Origin: DAISJI01 sp964559835
GTDB taxonomy: Bacteria > Acidobacteriota > Terriglobia > Terriglobales > Acidobacteriaceae
DNA length: 64,000 bases
Direction of reading: 5' to 3'
NCBI GenBank assembly: GCA_964559835.1
Contig: CAZLJE010000027.1
Coordinates: 1 to 64,000, forward strand
In this document: piece by piece, positions 17,374 through 26,686 of the stretch
Layout of the letters: each line of letters opens with the position of its first letter
Position numbering within the stretch: the first letter of the stretch is position 1
The notes under the pieces: generated by a model
The model's database searches: none
The model's input: the letters and a program-made list of their open reading frames with translations, nothing else
Told to the model about the DNA's origin: nothing
Made by a program: the position numbers and the translations under genes

Positions 17374-17844
17374 TTACTCCTCGTGGGCGAGCGGCTTACC
17401 GTCGGGGCCGACCTGGACCTCCGACTTCTTCGTGCCCGTTGTTACCTTCGCTTCGTACGCCACGAGCTTTCCGCCCTTCATCAGGCTCTCGACCTTCCCT
17501 AACTTGCCCTTGCCAGCCTTATCCTGAAGACCTTTCTTCACCGCGCCGGGCAGCGAATCGAACGGGACCTCTTCCTCGACCTCAAGCACTTTGCCGTTCC
17601 CGTCGATCGATACATCCTTGGAATGACCGTTGGTGGTGAGTGCCACTTCGTAGAGCTTCTGACCGTTTTCCGTCTCGGTCGAGAAGCCGCGAACGGTGGC
17701 GCCCTTGCTTACCTGGTCCGCCGTCTTCTGTACTGCTGGCGGCAATTCCGACCGCTGGAGTTTCTTTTCCGTGGGTTGGGCGATGGCTACCGCCGTTACC
17801 AGCAGTGTCGCCATGATGACGAGGACAACGCGCATAGCTTGCAT
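17374..17844 (-). CDS. Periplasmic PepSY-like protein
   Basis: 156 residues from the ATG at 17844, preceded by GGGAGGAGA. The signal peptide MQAMRVVLVIMATLLVTAVA is followed by two PepSY-like modules: LPPAVQKTADQVSKGATVRG with ENGQKLYEVALTTNG, and LPGAVKKGLQDKAGKGKLGK with GKLVAYEAKVTTG. Proteins of this kind are often encoded beside OmpR-type two-component systems and may modulate the sensor or bind its ligand. The gene follows the kinase on the same strand with 55 nt between, and a PmrA-like box lies directly upstream, so it is probably controlled by the adjacent response regulator. Confidence 0.75.
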   Translation of the reverse strand: MQAMRVVLVIMATLLVTAVAIAQPTEKKLQRSELPPAVQKTADQVSKGATVRGFSTETENGQKLYEVALTTNGHSKDVSIDGNGKVLEVEEEVPFDSLPGAVKKGLQDKAGKGKLGKVESLMKGGKLVAYEAKVTTGTKKSEVQVGPDGKPLAHEE

Positions 17845-17887
17845 AACAGTCTCCTCCCGTTGAACGTTGGAGTGTCGGAGAACTGAC

Positions 17888-17904
17888 CTTAAGGGAAGCT
17901 TAAC
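17888..17904 (-). promoter_or_regulatory. PmrA-like box before the PepSY-like gene
   Basis: CTTAAG-GGAAG-CTTAAC on the plus strand (GTTAAG-N5-CTTAAG on the minus) fits the direct-repeat pattern YTTAAK-N5-YTTAAK known for PmrA/BasR-type response regulators. It overlaps the stop codon of the kinase gene and lies about 45 nt before the PepSY-like start. A matching box occurs at 20075-20091. Confidence 0.6.
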
Positions 17905-19333
17905 GGGACGGCGCCGCCGGAGCGGCAGGAAGCTCGACGACGAAACACGCGCCCGCACCTTCGGGCGTGACCACCGCGATCGAACCGCCGTAAGAATCGA
18001 CAAGGGCTTTTGTAATGGCGAGACCCAATCCGTACCCGCCGCTTTCGCGCGAGCGCGAATCGTCACCGCGATGGAAGCGGTCGAAAATGCGCGGGAGTTC
18101 TTCCGGCGACACTCCTGGACCGTTATCGCGCACCGCTATACGAGCACAGCCATTGTTCCGCGCAGCGTTGATCTTTACCTGTGATTCGGCCGGCGCGTAA
18201 CGGATCGCGTTCTCGAGCAAGTTCGTCCAGACGATCTCCAGGTCTTCCGCATCCGCACGGACCAGGATCGGCTCGGACTCGACGGTCAGCGCAACCGAGA
18301 TCGTCCGGCTTCGCGCGAACGACGCCAGGCGCACGATGGCGGCCTCACAAGTGGCCACCACGTCGACAGCCGAGACCTCGCGGGGAGCGCCCAGCGCGGC
18401 ACGCTGTTCCGCCCGTGCCAGGCGAAGCAAGGAATGCATCAGGGCTTCCAGCCTCGCCAGGTCGGCGAGGGCTTCGTCGACTCCCTCGCGATACTCCTCG
18501 CTGGAGCGCGGTTGTTGCTGGAGGGACTGCAGCGTGGACTTCAAAATGGCCACCGGCGTCTTCAACTCATGCGCAGCGTTGGCAGTGAAGTCGCGTTGCT
18601 GCTCGAACGCACGGTGCAGCGTGTCCAGCATCGACGACATGGCGCGGGTCAGAGGCGCAACCTCCAACGTATTGACCGCCGCGGGCGTCGGCTCCAGCCG
18701 CCAGTTGCTCGCGGAAATCGACGCAGCGCTTGACGCCAGCTCCGACAACGGCCGCAACCCATTTTCAATGGCCCATACGCTGACCCACACCGAAAGCGCC
18801 AGCAGAAACACGCTGGCAACGATCACCGTCAACAGGGCACGAAAGAGCAAGGCGCGCAGCTCGCGGGTTGTCGCCGCATACGTCACATTCAAGGTCACGC
18901 CACTCGTCGTTCCGTCTTCCTCCCGGTCGAGCACCGGGAGCCGTTCCAGGCGGACGGCGCGGTAGGGAACGCCTCCGAAATAAAAATCCCAATTCGGTGT
19001 CCTTGCAGTGGGAGGCGCCAGCGCTCGCGCGGCATTAGGCGATGCGGCGAGCAATCGGCCCCCGGAACTTTCGATGATGTAGAGATCAGGAGCGTCGGTC
19101 TGCGATTGGCGCGGGAGAAGGCTGCCGTCGAATTCGAGGTCGGGATGCGCTCCTTCGGAGAAACGGACGAGTGCCGCGATGCTCATTGCCCGTCCGTGAA
19201 GCGCCGCGTCGAACGAGTTCAAGGCGTGCCGTCGCAGGATCGACGCGGTCAGGACAGTCAACGCGGGAACCAGGAGAAGCTCGGCTACCACGACGCCGAA
19301 CAGGATCCGACGCTTGATCGAGAAACTCGCCAT
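17900..19333 (-). CDS. Sensor histidine kinase
   Basis: 477 residues, inner membrane. Transmembrane segments are at about 10-32 and 163-188, with roughly 130 periplasmic residues between. A HAMP-like linker follows, then the HisKA H-box FTANAAHELKTPVA with His255. The ATPase domain has N (NLLENAIRYAP), G1 (DNGPGVSPEE), F (IFDRFHRGD) and G2 (GYGLGLAI) boxes. The start ATG is 1 nt past the stop of the response-regulator gene, so the two are co-transcribed. The arrangement, next to a divergent RND efflux operon, resembles envelope-stress or metal/antimicrobial sensors; the signal is not known. Confidence 0.93.
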   Translation of the reverse strand: MASFSIKRRILFGVVVAELLLVPALTVLTASILRRHALNSFDAALHGRAMSIAALVRFSEGAHPDLEFDGSLLPRQSQTDAPDLYIIESSGGRLLAASPNAARALAPPTARTPNWDFYFGGVPYRAVRLERLPVLDREEDGTTSGVTLNVTYAATTRELRALLFRALLTVIVASVFLLALSVWVSVWAIENGLRPLSELASSAASISASNWRLEPTPAAVNTLEVAPLTRAMSSMLDTLHRAFEQQRDFTANAAHELKTPVAILKSTLQSLQQQPRSSEEYREGVDEALADLARLEALMHSLLRLARAEQRAALGAPREVSAVDVVATCEAAIVRLASFARSRTISVALTVESEPILVRADAEDLEIVWTNLLENAIRYAPAESQVKINAARNNGCARIAVRDNGPGVSPEELPRIFDRFHRGDDSRSRESGGYGLGLAITKALVDSYGGSIAVVTPEGAGACFVVELPAAPAAPSR

Positions 19334-19334
19334 C

Positions 19335-20003
19335 TCAGTCCTTCAACATGTACCCGTGGCCGCGGATCGTATGAATGATTTTGCGGCGCCCATCCTCCAG
19401 CTTGCGCCGGAGCCCCGAGATATAAACTTCGATGACGTTGCTGAAGCGCTCCCAATTGAAATCGTAGAGGTGTTCGAGCAATTCCGTCTTGGTGACCACC
19501 GCACCTCGCCGGTGAGCGAGATATTCGACCACCCGGTACTCCATGCCGGTGAGAGCGACCGGGCGGCCCGCAAGCTGAACCACGCGGTCGGAAGTGTTGA
19601 TCTCGACATCGCCCACGCGAACGATGGTGGAGCCTTCGCCCTTGCCGCGGCGGATGAGGGCTTTGGCCCGCGCGATCAACTCGCCGAGGTCGAAGGGCTT
19701 GCAGACGTAATCGTCGGCTCCGGCGTTCAAGACGCGCACCACCGTTTCCTTGTCATCGCGTGCGGTAAGCACGAGCACGGGCACCCTCGAGCCGCGTTTG
19801 CGGAGCTGCTGAAGCACCTCAGGACCGCTCACCTTCGGCAACATCAGATCCAGGATGATGAGGTCGTACGGGTTCGACTCAGCCAGGTACAGGCCCTCCG
19901 CGCCGTCGGCAGCATGATCGGTCGCGTATCCGGCGCTTTCGTGCAGAGAACGTTTCACATTGGCTGCCAGCCGCTGTTCGTCTTCTACAATGAGGACCCT
20001 CAC
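19335..20003 (-). CDS. OmpR-family response regulator
   Basis: 222 residues from the GTG at 20003 (MRVLIVEDEQRLAANVKRSL); the longer frame adds 11 unlikely residues. The receiver has the acidic pair near residue 8, phospho-acceptor Asp52 (LIILDLMLP), a threonine in VLTARDD and the conserved lysine in CKPFDLGEL. The C-terminal winged helix has ALTGMEYRVVEYLAHRRGAV and SNVIEVYISGLRRKLED. It is first in an operon with the sensor kinase. PmrA-like boxes at 20075-20091 and 17888-17904 suggest that it controls itself, the divergent efflux operon and the PepSY-like gene. Confidence 0.93.
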   Translation of the reverse strand: MRVLIVEDEQRLAANVKRSLHESAGYATDHAADGAEGLYLAESNPYDLIILDLMLPKVSGPEVLQQLRKRGSRVPVLVLTARDDKETVVRVLNAGADDYVCKPFDLGELIARAKALIRRGKGEGSTIVRVGDVEINTSDRVVQLAGRPVALTGMEYRVVEYLAHRRGAVVTKTELLEHLYDFNWERFSNVIEVYISGLRRKLEDGRRKIIHTIRGHGYMLKD

Positions 20004-20074
20004 TCCGCCAAGATAGCACTGCTGGCGGGCGGCCACTCCTCCCTCGCGTTGTTTCGTGTTTTAATGCTCCCTCC

Positions 20075-20091
20075 ATTAAGGTTCGCTTAAT
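20075..20091. promoter_or_regulatory. PmrA-like box between the two-component and efflux operons
   Basis: ATTAAG-GTTCG-CTTAAT fits the YTTAAK-N5-YTTAAK direct-repeat pattern of PmrA/BasR-type regulators except for its first base. It lies in the 142-nt divergent spacer between the response-regulator gene and the RND operon. A further half-site-like TTTAAT lies just upstream at about 20059-20064. Confidence 0.6.
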
Positions 20092-20145
20092 ACTCGCTGC
20101 TTGATACTGAAAGACTTCATCCAGGTGGATGCATTGCATATAAGG

Positions 20146-21408
20146 ATGGCGCTTAGATCTTTTGGATCTGGTTCTTGGCTGAAATCGAGTCACTCGGGTC
20201 GCACGCTCTGTGCCGCCTTGGTGGCTTGTGTGCTGTTGCCTCTCCCCGGAACCGCGAAACAGTCGGGCCTCGATTTAAGAGGCGCGCTGACCACGGCGCA
20301 GGCCGCCAACCTCGAACTGCGCGCCGCACGGCAGCAGCGCGCGCTCGCGCTGGCGGGGATCACCACCGCCGGTGTGCTGCCGAACCCGGTCTTCAGTTTC
20401 GTCGCCGCCAAGGACACGCCTCATGAAGGCATAACGCTCGACATTCCCGTTGAGCTCGGTGGGAAGCGCGGTAAACGATTGGCGGTCGCAAACGAAGAGC
20501 AGAAGTCGGTCGAGATCGATTTATCCATACTTGAGCGGCAGGTCCGCCGCCGCACGCGGCAGGCGTTTTACCAGGCCGTAGCGGCTCAGGCACAGACGCA
20601 GCAGGCAAAGATCGCGCTCGATCTGGTGACGCGCACGCGGGACATGGTTCAGCAGCGATACGAGACCGGCGACGTCGCGCAACTCGACGTCATCCAGGCC
20701 GAGGTGGAAGTAGCGAAGGCCACCGCGGATTACGAGACCACCGCCCAGGCGCAACGCTCGGCCGAGGTCCTGCTCGCCGGATTGCTCAATCGTCCACTAA
20801 ATTCGCCCGTCGTGATCTCCGGCAGATTGGACGAGGTGCCGCCCGCGCCCACGCTGGACGCCATCATTGCGCAAGCGTTGCAGTCGAATGCAGACCTGAT
20901 GAAATCCACGCAGGACCTGAAGACCGAGGAGAAGCGTCTCGCGTTGGCAAAGTCGCAACGCATTCCCAATATCGATTTACAGCCCGGACTCGACTTCAAC
21001 TCGCCCCCCGAATTTAAGGAGGGTGGACGCGGTGGGTTCGCGATCACCATTCCGCTGTTCAACCACGGCCAGGGCGAAATCGCGCTCTCGAATGCGAAGC
21101 TGGGACTCCTGCGCCTTACCATCGAATCGCAGCGCCTGAATGCCTCCGCGCAGGTCGCAGCTGCGTACTTCGATTATGCCGCGAAGCAGCACCAGGCCCT
21201 GCAGTACCGGGAAAAGATCCTGCCCCAAAACGAAAGGCTGCTAAGCATGGCGGAGGACAGCTACCAGTCCGGAAAAACCAGTCTGCTGACCTTGATCGAC
21301 GCGCAACGTAAGCTGAACGACGTGCGCAAGGCGTATCTCGATAGTCTGTTTGCCGCGCAGAGCTCGTTCGCGGCAATGGAGGAAGTGGTGGGAGCGTCTC
21401 TTGATTAA
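20146..21408 (+). CDS. TolC/CzcC-type outer-membrane efflux protein
   Basis: About 420 residues from ATG 20146 (a TTG at 20101 is possible; no strong ribosome site decides). A signal peptide ends near LLPLPGTAK. Two copies of the outer-membrane-factor repeat follow: ALTTAQAANLELRAARQQRA with LPNPVFSFVAAKD, and TLDAIIAQALQSNADLMKST with SQRIPNIDLQPGLD. Long alpha-helical hairpins form the periplasmic tunnel. It is the first gene of a three-gene operon and supplies the outer-membrane duct for the RND pump. The next gene starts inside its final codons. Confidence 0.9.
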   Translation: MALRSFGSGSWLKSSHSGRTLCAALVACVLLPLPGTAKQSGLDLRGALTTAQAANLELRAARQQRALALAGITTAGVLPNPVFSFVAAKDTPHEGITLDIPVELGGKRGKRLAVANEEQKSVEIDLSILERQVRRRTRQAFYQAVAAQAQTQQAKIALDLVTRTRDMVQQRYETGDVAQLDVIQAEVEVAKATADYETTAQAQRSAEVLLAGLLNRPLNSPVVISGRLDEVPPAPTLDAIIAQALQSNADLMKSTQDLKTEEKRLALAKSQRIPNIDLQPGLDFNSPPEFKEGGRGGFAITIPLFNHGQGEIALSNAKLGLLRLTIESQRLNASAQVAAAYFDYAAKQHQALQYREKILPQNERLLSMAEDSYQSGKTSLLTLIDAQRKLNDVRKAYLDSLFAAQSSFAAMEEVVGASLD

Positions 21409-22498
21409 CCGGCGCCATTGCCTCGGACTCGCCGTTATCCTTGCGATGTCGTTCGCCGGCTGCAGCAAAAAAGGCGACGCAGCCGAAGACGCCAAGACGA
21501 GCGAGCCCGTTCCCGACGTTACCGTCGCGAAAGTAGTCCGCGGCGTCATCGCCGACAACCTCATCGTCAACGGCAACCTCGCCGCCCTGCCCAATCGCGA
21601 TGCCAAGGTGGCGGCCCTCGTTCCCGGACGCATCTCGAAGGTCCTCGTCATCGAGGGCGATCACGTCACGGCCGGCGAGGCGATCGCCGAGCTCGACAGC
21701 ACGTTACTTCGCGAGCAGGAGCGCCAGGCGGAAGCAGCCGTAAACCAGGCGAAGGCGACGGTCGAGAACGCGAAGCTCACGGCGCAACGCGAGGAGGCAT
21801 TGCTTGGCCGCGGCGTGGCGTCGCGCAAGGAAGTCGAAGATGCGCGCACGCAACTTGCGGTCGCGCAAGCTACGCTGCAACAGCAGGAGGCGGCGTTGGC
21901 AACCGCGCGGGCCCAGGTATCACGCGCCACCGTACACGCCCCATTCGAGGGAACCGTGGTCAAGCGGTTTGCCGGCGCCGGCGAACAGGTTGACGGCACT
22001 GCCGCGCAGCCCATTGTTGAAGTCGCGCAGATCGACACGCTCGAACTTCTCGGCACCGTGCCCGCGTCGCGACTTGGCGAGATCCGCAGCGAAGCCTTCA
22101 CCTTCGAGACCAACGCCGTCCCCGACGCCAAGTTCACCGCGCGTGTCGTGAGCGTTCTGCCGGCAGTCGATCCGGCCACCAATAACGGTACCGTACGCAT
22201 CCGCGTCGATAACTCCAAGCACCAGCTCAAGCTGGGACAGTACTTGTCGATCGACTTGCCGCTCAAGAGTTCCGGCGCGCGGCTGATCGTGCCCAAGCAG
22301 GCGATCTATCCCAACGAGTCCGGCGAGCCGAATGTCTATAAGGTCACCGGCGACGAAGCCGAGCAGGTCCCGGTACAGGTCGGAATCCAGACCAAAGACA
22401 AGGCTGAGATCGTCTCCGGAGTTAACGAGGGCGATACGGTCATTGTGAGCGGCGCCTACGGACTGCCGGAAAAAGCAAAGGTCCACGTCAAGCAATGA
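21401..22498 (+). CDS. RND periplasmic adaptor (membrane fusion) lipoprotein
   Basis: About 365 residues if started at TTG 21401, which overlaps the upstream stop and is preceded by GGGAG; longer frames add only basic residues. A lipobox, MSFAGC, places the lipidated cysteine at residue 21. The biotinyl-lipoyl halves are recognisable (AALVPGRISKVLVIEGDHVT and VHAPFEGTVVKRFAGAGEQV), separated by a long alpha-hairpin (ERQAEAAVNQAKATVENAK, TLQQQEAALATARAQVSRA). C-terminal beta-barrel and membrane-proximal domains follow. It links the inner-membrane pump to the outer-membrane factor. Its stop overlaps the start of the pump gene (ATGA). Confidence 0.88.
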   Translation: MINRRHCLGLAVILAMSFAGCSKKGDAAEDAKTSEPVPDVTVAKVVRGVIADNLIVNGNLAALPNRDAKVAALVPGRISKVLVIEGDHVTAGEAIAELDSTLLREQERQAEAAVNQAKATVENAKLTAQREEALLGRGVASRKEVEDARTQLAVAQATLQQQEAALATARAQVSRATVHAPFEGTVVKRFAGAGEQVDGTAAQPIVEVAQIDTLELLGTVPASRLGEIRSEAFTFETNAVPDAKFTARVVSVLPAVDPATNNGTVRIRVDNSKHQLKLGQYLSIDLPLKSSGARLIVPKQAIYPNESGEPNVYKVTGDEAEQVPVQVGIQTKDKAEIVSGVNEGDTVIVSGAYGLPEKAKVHVKQ

Positions 22499-25400
22499 AC
22501 CTCGTCCGAGCCGCCCGCAATAATAGCCGCGCTGTCTTCCTTCTGACGGCGGCGCTGACTGTTGCCGGATTTTTCGCGCTCTTCGCGCTGCCGAGCAACA
22601 TCTATCCGGAGCTCAATTTCCCGCGCATCGTGGTGCTCGTGCACACGGGCGATCTCTCGCCCGACACCATGCTCCTCACCGTCACGCGTCCCATCGAGGA
22701 GCAGGTCAGCACCGTGCTTGGCGTCCGGCGCGTACGCTCCCGTACGATTCGCGGCGGCTCCGAGATCTCCGTCTTTTTCGCCGACAGCATGGACATGCAG
22801 CAGGCGCTGCAACTGGTCCAGGCACGTGTCAACGAGGCCCAACCGGACCTTCCGGCCGGCACGCAGATCCAGGTCGAGCGCCTGAGCCCGACCGTCTGGC
22901 CCATCCTCAGCATCATCCTTAACGGCAACGTTCCCGACGCGGACCTCCACGATTATGCCGTGTACAACCTGCGTCCGGCGATCAGCCGCGTGGCCGGTGT
23001 GGCGCTCGTCGAGGTCGATGCGACCGACACCCGCGAGATCTCGGTCATCGTCGATCCGCAGAAGGCATTGGCGCAGCGCATCAGCATGCCCGACATCGCC
23101 GACCGCCTCAAGGCGACCAACATGGTCACCAGCGTCGGAAAACTTGACGAGAACTACCAGCAGTTCCTCGTCCTGGCCAACTCGCAATACAAGTCGCTCG
23201 ACGATATCGCCAACACCGTCATCAGCGGCGACCCCGCCAGCCCCGTCCGCCTGAAGGACATCGCTGTCGTCCGCGAAGGCACCGCCGACCGCAAGACGCT
23301 CGTCACCGGCAATGGGAAGCCCGCAGCGGTCATCAACATCACCCGCCAGATCGGCGGCAACATCAACAGCGTCTCCGCCGGAGTGAAGGACGTCGCGTTC
23401 AACCAGAAGAACCTCATCCCCTCGACGCTCCACCTCTCGACCGTCTACGACCTCGCCGAATTCGTGGCAGAGTCGATGGCCAGCGTCCGCGACGCTATCA
23501 TCATCGGCTCGCTGCTCGCGGTTGTGATCCTGTTCATCTTCCTGCGCAACTTCCGAATCACCATCGTCGCCGCCATCAGCCTGCCGCTGACCGTCATCGC
23601 GACGTTCTTCTTCGTCAAGCTGCTCGGTGGAACGCTCAACCTGATGTCGCTGGGCGGACTCGCCATTGCGATCGGGCTCATCATTGATGACGCGGTCGTG
23701 ATCGTCGAGAACATCTACCGCCATATCGGCGCAGGCGAGACGGTCCAGGTCGCCGCCGAAAAGGGCACGCAGGAGCTCATCGGCCCCGTGATCGGCTCTA
23801 CACTAACGACGGTGGTAGTCTTCCTGCCGCTCGGGTTCCTGAAGGGCGCGGTAGGCGAGTTCTTCGTCGCGCTCTCGATGACGCTCACCGCGTCGGTGCT
23901 CCTGTCGCTGCTCTACGCACTGACATTCGTCCCGCTGTTCGCCGAGTACCTGCTGGCGAAATCAACCTTCAAGGAATCGTCGGCGAAGTTCATCGAGCCC
24001 GTGAACCGGCTGTACGAGCGCGGCATCCGCTGGGCGCTTGGCCGCAAGATCGTCGTCGGCGCCGCGGCCGCGGTCCTGATCGTCGCCGCCGTATTCGCCT
24101 ACTTGCATCTCGGCACCGGTTTCCTGCCCGAGATGGACGAAGGCGGATTCGTCCTCGACTACCTCACACCTCCCGGCACCTCGCTGACTGAGACCGATTC
24201 GCTCGTCCGTCAGATGGAAGCCAAGGTCGCGGAACTGCCCGACAAGTCGGCGTTCTCGCGGCGCACCGGCGCCGAACTCGGACTGTTCGCGACTGAGCAG
24301 AACAAGGGCGACATCCTGGTCAAGCTGAAGCCGCGCTCCGAACGCAAGCGCGACATCGACGAGATCATGAACGACCTCCGCACCGACATCAACAAGTCGA
24401 TCGCCGGTGTGGACATCGAGTTCATCCAGATACTGCAGGACATGCTCGGCGACCTGGAGGGCTCGCCCGAACCGGTCGAGATCAAGATCTTCGGCAGCAG
24501 CAGCGAGGAGCTCAACAAGATCGCCGACGACCTCGGCCCCAAGATCCAGAAGGTCCAGGGCATCGTCGACTTCAAGGGCCCGCGAGCCGGCAATCCGGAA
24601 CTGCTCATCAACGTCGATCCGACCCAGGCGGCACACGTCGGCCTCACCGTCGACCAGGTAACGCAGCAGTTACAAGATTCCCTGCTCGGCGACTCCACGA
24701 CCGACCTCCGCCAGAGCGACCGCCTCATCCCCATTCGCGTGCGCTATCCCGACTCGTTTCGCTACGTCGAGTCGAACATCCGCCAGTTCCCAATCGTCGC
24801 CGCCAACAAGCAGGTGGTACCGCTGCAATCGATCGCGACCATCGGCCAGGCGCGCGGCCAGAACGAGCTGCTGCGCGAGAACCAGCGCCTGATGATCGTG
24901 CTCACCGCGCGGCTGGAGAACCGCGACCTCGGCAGTGCTATCACCGACGTTAAAAAGGTGATGACGGACGCCAAACTGCCCGTCGGCTACACCTGGGAGA
25001 TCGGCGGGCAGTACGAGTCGCAACAGCAGTCGTTCCACCAGCTTCTGTCGGTCCTCGGGCTGGCGCTGGCGGCGGTCTTCACCGTGCTGGTGATCCAATT
25101 CCGGGCGTTCCTGCCGGCGCTGGTCATCATCTCGGCCGCGCCCATGTCGCTGATCGGCGTCTTCTTCCTGCTCCTCATCACCGGGACGCCGCTGAACGTT
25201 TCGTCATTCATGGGCATCATCCTGATGGTCGGGCTGGTGGTGAAGAACGGCATCATCCTGTTCGAGTACTACGAGCGCCTGCACGGGACCATGTCGGTGA
25301 CCGACGCGCTCGTACAGGCCGGACGCATCCGCCTGCGCCCCATCCTGATGACCACGCTCTGCACGCTCTTCGGACTTCTACCGCTTGCGTTAGGCATCGG

Positions 25401-25548
25401 CAGCGGCGCCGAATTGCAGAAACCGCTTGCCATAGCCGTCATCGGCGGTCTCACCATCTCCACGCTCATCACGCTGGTCGTGATCCCGGTGCTGTACGCC
25501 GCAGTACGCGGCCTGGGGAAGAGCGAACCGGAAGCCGAACACTCGTAA
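22495..25548 (+). CDS. RND efflux transporter, inner-membrane pump
   Basis: 1017 residues, proton-driven, twelve membrane segments in two halves with large periplasmic loops. TM4 carries the paired aspartates of the proton relay (GLIIDDAVVIVENIYRHI), as in multidrug HAE1 pumps; CzcA-type metal pumps usually have a single acidic pattern such as DGAVVMVEN. The porter-domain signature LSPTVWPILSIIL and C-terminal GILMVGLVVKNGIILFEYYE-like region (residues about 900-930) are also present. It forms the tripartite system with the two genes upstream and is probably induced by the divergent two-component system. The substrate is not predictable from sequence. Confidence 0.93.
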   Translation: MNLVRAARNNSRAVFLLTAALTVAGFFALFALPSNIYPELNFPRIVVLVHTGDLSPDTMLLTVTRPIEEQVSTVLGVRRVRSRTIRGGSEISVFFADSMDMQQALQLVQARVNEAQPDLPAGTQIQVERLSPTVWPILSIILNGNVPDADLHDYAVYNLRPAISRVAGVALVEVDATDTREISVIVDPQKALAQRISMPDIADRLKATNMVTSVGKLDENYQQFLVLANSQYKSLDDIANTVISGDPASPVRLKDIAVVREGTADRKTLVTGNGKPAAVINITRQIGGNINSVSAGVKDVAFNQKNLIPSTLHLSTVYDLAEFVAESMASVRDAIIIGSLLAVVILFIFLRNFRITIVAAISLPLTVIATFFFVKLLGGTLNLMSLGGLAIAIGLIIDDAVVIVENIYRHIGAGETVQVAAEKGTQELIGPVIGSTLTTVVVFLPLGFLKGAVGEFFVALSMTLTASVLLSLLYALTFVPLFAEYLLAKSTFKESSAKFIEPVNRLYERGIRWALGRKIVVGAAAAVLIVAAVFAYLHLGTGFLPEMDEGGFVLDYLTPPGTSLTETDSLVRQMEAKVAELPDKSAFSRRTGAELGLFATEQNKGDILVKLKPRSERKRDIDEIMNDLRTDINKSIAGVDIEFIQILQDMLGDLEGSPEPVEIKIFGSSSEELNKIADDLGPKIQKVQGIVDFKGPRAGNPELLINVDPTQAAHVGLTVDQVTQQLQDSLLGDSTTDLRQSDRLIPIRVRYPDSFRYVESNIRQFPIVAANKQVVPLQSIATIGQARGQNELLRENQRLMIVLTARLENRDLGSAITDVKKVMTDAKLPVGYTWEIGGQYESQQQSFHQLLSVLGLALAAVFTVLVIQFRAFLPALVIISAAPMSLIGVFFLLLITGTPLNVSSFMGIILMVGLVVKNGIILFEYYERLHGTMSVTDALVQAGRIRLRPILMTTLCTLFGLLPLALGIGSGAELQKPLAIAVIGGLTISTLITLVVIPVLYAAVRGLGKSEPEAEHS

Positions 25549-25555
25549 GTGCGCT

Positions 25556-26608
25556 TCAAGCTATATTGCGCGGAACGTCGGTCGAGGCGCGGACGATGAG
25601 TTCGGCCTCGACGGTGATCTGGTCGGCATGGGTGGCCGTCTTTCCGAACTGAATGCGGTTGAGCACGGTTTCGGCAGCGATCTTTCCCATCTTGCGCAGG
25701 GGCTGCCTGACTGTGGTCAGGCCGGGGTTCTGGAAGGCGGCGGCCTGGATGTCGTCGAAGCCGACTACCGACACATCCTGCGGGACCCGCAAGCCGGTCT
25801 CGCGCAGGGCGCGGATCGCACCGAGCGCGGAGATGTCGTTGAAGCAAAAAAGCGCGGTGAACGGTTGCGCGCCGGCGAGCAATTTCTGCGTCGCGAAGTA
25901 TCCGGGTTCCGGCGTGGGAGAGTCGCCCTCGAGTTGCGCCGTGAGCAGCGAGGATACCGTGATCCCGAGCCTGGCAGCCGCCGCCGTGATCGCGGTCCAG
26001 CGCGCCCCGGTGTCGGAACTGAACTGCTGACCTTTGATAAACGCGATGCGGCGGTGGCCGAGTCCATGGAGGTGTTCCATCGCCATGGCCACCGCGCGCC
26101 GGTGATTCAGGACAATGTTGGTGACGCCGGGCACGTGCTGGTGTCCGGACACGGCAACCGTGGGCAGCGGGAAACCGTGTTTCATCGGCGTATCGACCGC
26201 GACCAGACCTTCGACGGCGCGCGACATCAGCAGGCGCGGGTACTCTTCGATCAGGTCGGTGCGGTGCCGATGGCTGACCACAAAATAGAAGTAGCCTTCC
26301 TGGAGCAGGTGGTCTTCGATGCCGCTGAGCACGGTCGCGGCGTATCCCTCGCTGACCTCGGGCACGATAACGCCGATGGTAAAGCTGCGCTGCTTCCGTA
26401 ACGAGCGGGCGAAGATGTTTGGCGTGTAGTTCAGCTCGCGGGCGGCGGCGAGGATGCGCTCCTGGGTCCTGGCTGGAATCGCCGCGGCGGAAGGCGCACC
26501 GTTCATCACCACGGAAACGGTGGCGGGCGATAGGCCGAGATGGTCGGCCACGGTTTGCAGGGTAGCAGGCCCGCGCGCGGCGGACGCGCGTGATTTTCGG
26601 GGCGGCAC
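25556..26608 (-). CDS. LacI-family transcriptional repressor
   Basis: 350 residues. The N-terminal helix-turn-helix ATLQTVADHLGLSPATVSVV with the hinge NYTPNIFARSLR is standard for the family. The periplasmic-binding-protein-like sugar-sensing core follows (GVIVPEVSEGYAATVLSGIE, GHRRIAFIKG, FTALFCFNDISALGAIRAL, DVSVVGFDDIQAAAFQNP). It is convergent with the RND operon and divergent from the TonB receptor at 26873, whose promoter region contains a LacI-type palindrome. It is therefore the likely repressor of the xyloside block, relieved by a pentose-containing sugar. Confidence 0.92.
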   Translation of the reverse strand: MPPRKSRASAARGPATLQTVADHLGLSPATVSVVMNGAPSAAAIPARTQERILAAARELNYTPNIFARSLRKQRSFTIGVIVPEVSEGYAATVLSGIEDHLLQEGYFYFVVSHRHRTDLIEEYPRLLMSRAVEGLVAVDTPMKHGFPLPTVAVSGHQHVPGVTNIVLNHRRAVAMAMEHLHGLGHRRIAFIKGQQFSSDTGARWTAITAAAARLGITVSSLLTAQLEGDSPTPEPGYFATQKLLAGAQPFTALFCFNDISALGAIRALRETGLRVPQDVSVVGFDDIQAAAFQNPGLTTVRQPLRKMGKIAAETVLNRIQFGKTATHADQITVEAELIVRASTDVPRNIA

Positions 26609-26686
26609 CGGCGCAGTGTGTCACAAACTGCATGGCTCGAACAAGTATCGAATGTTAAAGCCAGCACACTCCTGTGGAAACCTTAT

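Noticed and set aside
22456..23724. A 422-codon open frame on the minus strand, and similar long frames at 11848-13260, 5872-7329 and 30641-31921
   Set aside because: They lie opposite clear genes (RND pump, TonB receptor, GH31, GH39) and read as Asp/Arg/His-rich strings without domains, the expected mirror of GC-rich coding DNA.
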